Part shown: positions 59,160-64,000 of the stretch, piece by piece
Position numbering within the stretch: the first letter of the stretch is position 1
Layout: each line of letters starts with the position of its first letter
The notes under the pieces: generated by a model
Told to the model about the DNA's origin: nothing
The model's input: the letters and a program-made list of their open reading frames with translations, nothing else
Databases searched by the model: none
Position numbers and translations under genes: made by a program
Source of the DNA: Synanceia verrucosa
Taxonomy: Eukaryota > Chordata > Actinopteri > Perciformes > Synanceiidae
Reading direction: 5' to 3'
Length of the DNA: 64,000 bases
Assembly: GCA_029721515.1 (NCBI GenBank)
Contig: CM056559.1
Span: 1,799,001 to 1,863,000 of the forward strand

Positions 59160-61390
59160 TGAGATCATAGTCGGACAGATAAACTTGTTGTTTTCTCATT
59201 GTTTTACTGTTGATTTCTTTGTTTTATTGTTTACCTAGTGTTATATTACTGTTGTTTTATTATTGTTTTATTTCTCTTTCATGAAATGAAACATGACATC
59301 AGTCACATGACTTCTCTCAGTGAAGACAGATCAGTTTTCCTGTCCTGTCTTCTTTCCTCAGGAGGATCTCTTCCTCCTTCAGATCCTTCAGGTTCTGGAC
59401 TCTTCAGCCTTTCAGACGCTAAACGCTGTTTTGAATAATAAATGCTATTTCCAAAAGAGAAGTTCAATTACCTTCTCAAAGATTTTTAAAATGGCATCTC
59501 TGAAAAAAAAAAAAAAAGCCAGCGTTTATGACGATGCAAATATGTCTCCAAAGTTTAACTGCTGGACACCAGATGTCTTCTATGAAACTCTCCTGTGAGC
59601 TGAAAGTTTCAAGGTGAAAACAGAAACTTTCCTCCTCTGCACAGCCAAGTAACAACAAGAAAAACACACTATTAATAGTATTATGCACATCCTGTAGCTA
59701 AAAAAGTTAAAAATAAATAAATAATAATAAATTTTAATTTTAATACTGGAGATTTTACTGCAAACCACCTGAGTTTAAAACGATAAGATAAGATCAGGTA
59801 AGATAAGATAGTAACATTTTATCTGCTAAGTATTTGTTAATAATTAAGATATTTTTACTGTTTACTGTTACTGTTAACTGATGACTGTAATACTTTAAAT
59901 AGTTCATAGATACTATTTTTTTATTAAATGAATTAACTGTCAATGTACCATTATACATAACTTCTTATAGTGTATAAAGTATAAAGCGCAGCAAGGAGGA
60001 AGCGAATGACAGAAACTCTGAATATTGGCATTTTCTTGGCACAAATAAAAAACATACACTATCACGATAATGAGAAAACTCAACAGTGAGCTGTTAGATT
60101 TAAGGAGCTTATAAATAAAGAGAAATAAAGTCGCTCTCCTGGTAGATATGACTACCAGTCACTGCAGGTGGCATCAAGGTCACACTGAAGGTCAGATGTG
60201 AGCATCATCTAGAGAGACGCTGTGGAAATGAAATCGTTCCATATTTTGGTCCCCAGACTCCACTTGGTGAGCCACTGATGGACGCTAATGTTAATTAAGA
60301 TAAGGTTAAGATAAGAGCTGCAGCCAGGCAGCTACACTCTGAGTGACTCTGGAATATTATTATTTTATTCTGTATAACCACTGCATTATTAACAGGAAAA
60401 ATATTACACAAATTAAAAACTTCAGTGCATTATTTTGTTTTTGTTTTATGTGAAATTTTAACACCAGAGCTGAGATTTCTTTTTGTGGGACAAATATAGT
60501 AGCAGTAGTATTGTCATACAACCCACTAAAATTACAGGCTTTACGTAAAACTTATATCTTCATATTGTCGCATCACTTTTCTGTTATTGTTTTGATTTCT
60601 TCTTTTTAAATAAACTATATTATATAATATATAAATATAATATAAAATAATATATTTTTAATAAACAATTCATTGTCAACAATACATTACACAAAACGGT
60701 CTTCTGTTTTGCATGAATCTATGAACTTCTGTATGAAGTACATAAATATATATTACATACTCTTATTTATTTTTTATTGTCAATTTTGACTTAATTTCCA
60801 TATATTAAAATATCTAATTAAAATGTGTAATAAGAAATTATTATTATTATTAATAATAATAGATAAAATGAATGAACATTGAGATTGACTAAATAAACTA
60901 ATAATAACAAACAAAAAAAAACACAACAACATGAGAGCCTCTTTCTCAGTTTCATAGCAGCTAAATAATAATAATATAGTAGTGTGTAATGGAGGTTATA
61001 AAGTAGTAGTGTAAAAATAATAATAGCAGTATGATACTGTACTTCATCAGAGAATAAATGGCAGTTTAATAGTGTACTTCATTTCACGACGCCAAAAACT
61101 ACTGTAGCTAGTTTTAAGATCACTTAAATGTGCTATGAAATCCATGAGCCACTGGATAATTGTTGCCAGTAATTAACTGTTAATTTGTTCGCTGAAAACC
61201 CCGTAAAGATCTGAAGTGTCAGCGTCTGATCTGGAGAATCGTCATGTGTTAGATTCAGAGGAAGTGGTTTCTAACAGACGACCCCATTAAAAGTGCTGCT
61301 GCTGCTCTGGTCTGACACCAGGAAGTGAGGACAGGACTGAGAGCCACCACACATCCAGCATCACCTCCTGCTCTAACTACCACAAAGACA
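59160..61390 (-). other. slc12a9 intron, AT-rich
   Basis: 59778-59812 has GATAAGATAAGATCAGGTAA, like the reversed TTATCTTATCTTA end of a fish LINE. 60600-60900 is nearly pure A/T. No upstream slc12a9 exon found. Confidence 0.45.
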
Positions 61391-61394
61391 GACA

Positions 61395-62750
61395 CGTTTA
61401 GAACAGAGCTAACAATGCTAGCAGAGCTAACAGCGGAAATAACTGTAACAGTGCTAACAGAGCTAACAGAGCTAACAGTGGAAAAAACAGTGACAGTGCT
61501 AACAGAGCTAACAGATCTAGCCGAGTTAACATTGGAAATAACAGTAACAGTGCTAACAGAGCTAACAGAGCTAACAGTGGAAAAAACAGTAACAGTGCTA
61601 ACAGAGCTAACAGATCTAGCAGAGTTAACATTGTAAATAACAGTAACAGTGCTAACAGTGCTAGCAGAGTGAACAGAGCTAACATTGGAAATAACAGTAA
61701 CAGTGCTAACAGAGCTAGCAGAGCTAACAGTGGAAAAAACAGTAACAGTGCTAACAGAGCTAGCAGAGCTAACAGTGGAAAAATAGTAACAGTGCTAACA
61801 GAGCTAACAGTGGAAATGACAGTAACAGAGCTAACAGAGCTGGTAAACTGGTAACGGTAAAAATAAGAGCTAACAGAGCTAACAGTGAAAATAAGAGCAA
61901 CAGAGCTAACAGAGGAAATGATAGTAACAGAACTAACAGAGCTAACAGAGGAAATGATAGTAACAGAACTAACAGAGATAACAGTAAAAATAAGAGCAAC
62001 AGAGCTAACAGAGGAAATGATAGTAACAGAGCTAACAGAGCTGGTAAACTGGTAACGGTAAAAATAAGAGCTAACAGAGCTAACAGTGAAAATAAGAGCA
62101 ACAGAGCTAACAGAGGAAATGATAGTAACAGAACTAACAGAGCTAACAGAGGAAATGATAGTAACAGAACTAACAGAGATAACAGTAAAAATAAGAGCAA
62201 CAGAGCTAACAGAGGAAATGATAGTAACAGAGCTAACAGAGCTAACAGTGAAAATAAGAGCAACAGAGCTAACAGTGGAAATGATAGTAACAGAACTAAC
62301 AGAGCTAACAGTGAAAATAAGAGCAACAGAGCTAACAGAGCTAACAGTGAAAATAAGAGCAACAGAGCTAACAGTGGAAATGATAGTAACAGAACTAACA
62401 GAGCTAACAGTAAAAATAAGAGCAACAGAGCTAACAGAGCTAACAGTGAAAATAAGAGCAACAGAGCTAGCAGTGGAAATGATAGTAACAGAACTAACAG
62501 AGCTAACAGTAAAAATAAGAGCAACAGAGCTAACAGAGCTAACAGAGCTAACAGCACTGATAGCGCTAACCATACGAACAGTGCTAATAGTGCTAACAGA
62601 GAAAAAAGTGACAAAAACAGCAACATTGCTAGCAGAGCTAACACTGGAAACAAGAGCAAAAGAGCTAACAGTAACAACTGCACTGATATAATTAACCATG
62701 CTAGCAGAGCTAACAGTGAAAACAACAGCAACTATGCTAACATCACTACC
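61395..62750. repeat. 9/27-bp minisatellite, GAGCTAACA units, with 201-bp duplication
   Basis: Basic word GAGCTAACA alternates with 18-bp spacers such as GTGAAAATAAGAGCAACA and GAGGAAATGATAGTAACA. Nearly all unit lengths are multiples of nine, so several frames on both strands stay open (459 and 320 codons on minus, 201 on plus). 61841-62041 is repeated exactly at 62042-62242. Not a gene. Confidence 0.95.
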
Positions 62751-62779
62751 AGTGGTAACAACAGAAACCAAGGCCATGT

Positions 62780-64000
62780 CAACAAAGAACAGAGGAGCTG
62801 TTATAACTCCATATATTCACATAAAATAGTTGTTTGCTGCTCTATTAATGCTCTGAATATACTATCAGGCAGCTTTAAGATAAATAAGATACATTAAAAT
62901 AAAGAAAAAGGGTTTAAGGAGCTTATTTGCCAGATCATTTTCAGAGCAATAATCACATCCAGTATTGTGTACATTTGACTCAAAGCTGAACGATATCTAC
63001 AGATCTGAGAAGCAAACAAACATGAACGCTCTGCCACAGCTGGAGTCCATCAATCAGAGTAACTACATCCTAATTTAACGCCATATTTGCACAACATTTC
63101 CATCCACACATGGTCAGCTGCTGCCTAACGGCTCATTCAGTGAGTAAATCACACAAGTTATAACAAGAGACATCGGCTATATTTCAGGCCCTTATTAGTC
63201 CTTCAGAGCTGAATGGAGATCCTCTGGAAGTTTCCTCCACAGTACAAACAGCATCAGAGTCTTTCTTTCCAATTAGTTTCACTATACTGGAGTTGATTTT
63301 CCGGAGCTCAAGGGCGTCTTGTCATTTAAGGAGGACAGAAAGTAACTGCGATCTCTAACTTTGTGGCCATGAAGCAAAGCAAAAGGGAAAGAGAGAGGAA
63401 GGTAACGAACAGGAAATTGAGATTAACGATGTCACGTTATTGACAGGCGGCTTGAACGAAAACGACGAGAGCAAAAGATAAAGATAGAAAAGAAGAGATG
63501 AAGCATCTCTGACTTCTGTGAAAGTGAAAGTCAGTGGGTGTCGTCGTCTCTGACCGAGCATTAATTAGCTGTTAACTCAGAAACAGGCCGACCACACTCT
63601 AAACCACCAAACTGTGTTTTTGTGTGGCCATCTGAAAGACTTTTTTACTAGGAGGCGGTGTGTGCATAAATTGCCATAAATTTCACTGGAATAAGTGGAC
63701 CCACTTCTTTTATTAAATAAAAAGAAGTGAGTGGAAGTGGCTGAGTAATGCTTCGGACTAAATAAAAGCTTTTCCAGGAAATGGCTCAGGGTTGCAGGTC
63801 ACCATCGGACCATCGGTGTTTGCTTTAGCTTCAGACACAGCATGGCTAATGAGGCGCTTAGTTACAGTAAATAAAGAAAACACAAGTATTAATACTATAT
63901 TCCAACAGATCCTCCTATAAGCTGCCAACTTTTACATAAAGTGGGACCTCATGAAGTCTGGAGGTTTTTTTGGGATAGATTACAGAAGAAAAGCAAACTG
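62780..64000 (-). other. Presumed slc12a9 intron, no exon found
   Basis: Unique-looking DNA. The upstream slc12a9 exons must lie beyond this point, since no SLC12 membrane-domain sequence was recognised on the minus strand. Confidence 0.5.

Noticed and set aside
58519..59199. 226-codon minus-strand frame rich in Pro, Ser, Leu and Phe
   Set aside because: Translation of the CT array upstream of a slc12a9 acceptor.
59320..59440. Possible + strand exon after TTTCCTCAGG near 59360
   Set aside because: An acceptor-like string only; no matching donor, no family similarity, and it lies antisense in a slc12a9 intron.
61398..62777. 459-codon minus-strand open frame (Val/Ser-rich) and the 320-codon Leu-rich frame beside it
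   Set aside because: Both lie wholly in a 9/27-bp minisatellite whose unit length keeps frames open; no non-repetitive coding part.

Overview
The window looks like a teleost, probably percomorph, chromosome segment. It is AT-rich non-coding DNA with spliced genes on the minus strand, CA/GT microsatellites, a Tc1-type transposon, L2-like LINE debris and interspersed repeats of a kind common in fish genomes. There are no operons, CRISPR arrays, rRNA genes or tRNA genes that I can see.

The one gene I identify firmly is slc12a9 (cation-chloride cotransporter family member 9, also called CIP1) on the minus strand. Five exons are visible, from 58538 down to 37346. Their lengths (125, 193, 175, 147 and 947 nt) sum to 529 codons including the stop, and the splice phases agree at every junction. 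This is the C-terminal 528 residues. The N-terminal exons lie beyond base 64000.

Immediately downstream of slc12a9, at about 34.29-34.73 kb, is a GC/CpG-rich promoter-like block. It carries a CCAAT box and two RFX-type X-boxes, followed on the minus strand by a probable first exon with a strong splice donor. I cannot name that gene. The X-boxes hint at a cilia-related gene, and its other exons were not found. At the extreme left (133-280, + strand) there may be the terminal exon and 3' UTR of another gene.

The stretch from about 0.3 to 34 kb holds no coding sequence I can support. It contains a LINE reverse-transcriptase remnant, a foldback element, LINE 3' tails, scattered copies of several interspersed repeat families, a family of GGTTAGG/CAACAAAAC minisatellites in both orientations, (CA)n arrays and a 1-kb minisatellite with a perfect 322-bp internal duplication.

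The slc12a9 introns are loaded with tandem arrays: purine tracts (39.2-39.4, 39.8-40.2, 58.5-59.15 kb), a 20-bp minisatellite (40.2-40.7 kb), an ATCC-type array (45.3-46.4 kb), a 4.15-kb array of 10/12-bp units (52.5-56.7 kb) followed by a degenerate Tc1 element (56.7-58.1 kb), and a 9/27-bp minisatellite (61.4-62.75 kb). The long open frames in these regions are products of the repeats, not genes. I found no evidence of a novel multi-gene biological system. The most notable items are the X-box promoter, the variant-coded 4.15-kb array, and the splice acceptor that sits on the edge of a 610-nt pyrimidine array.
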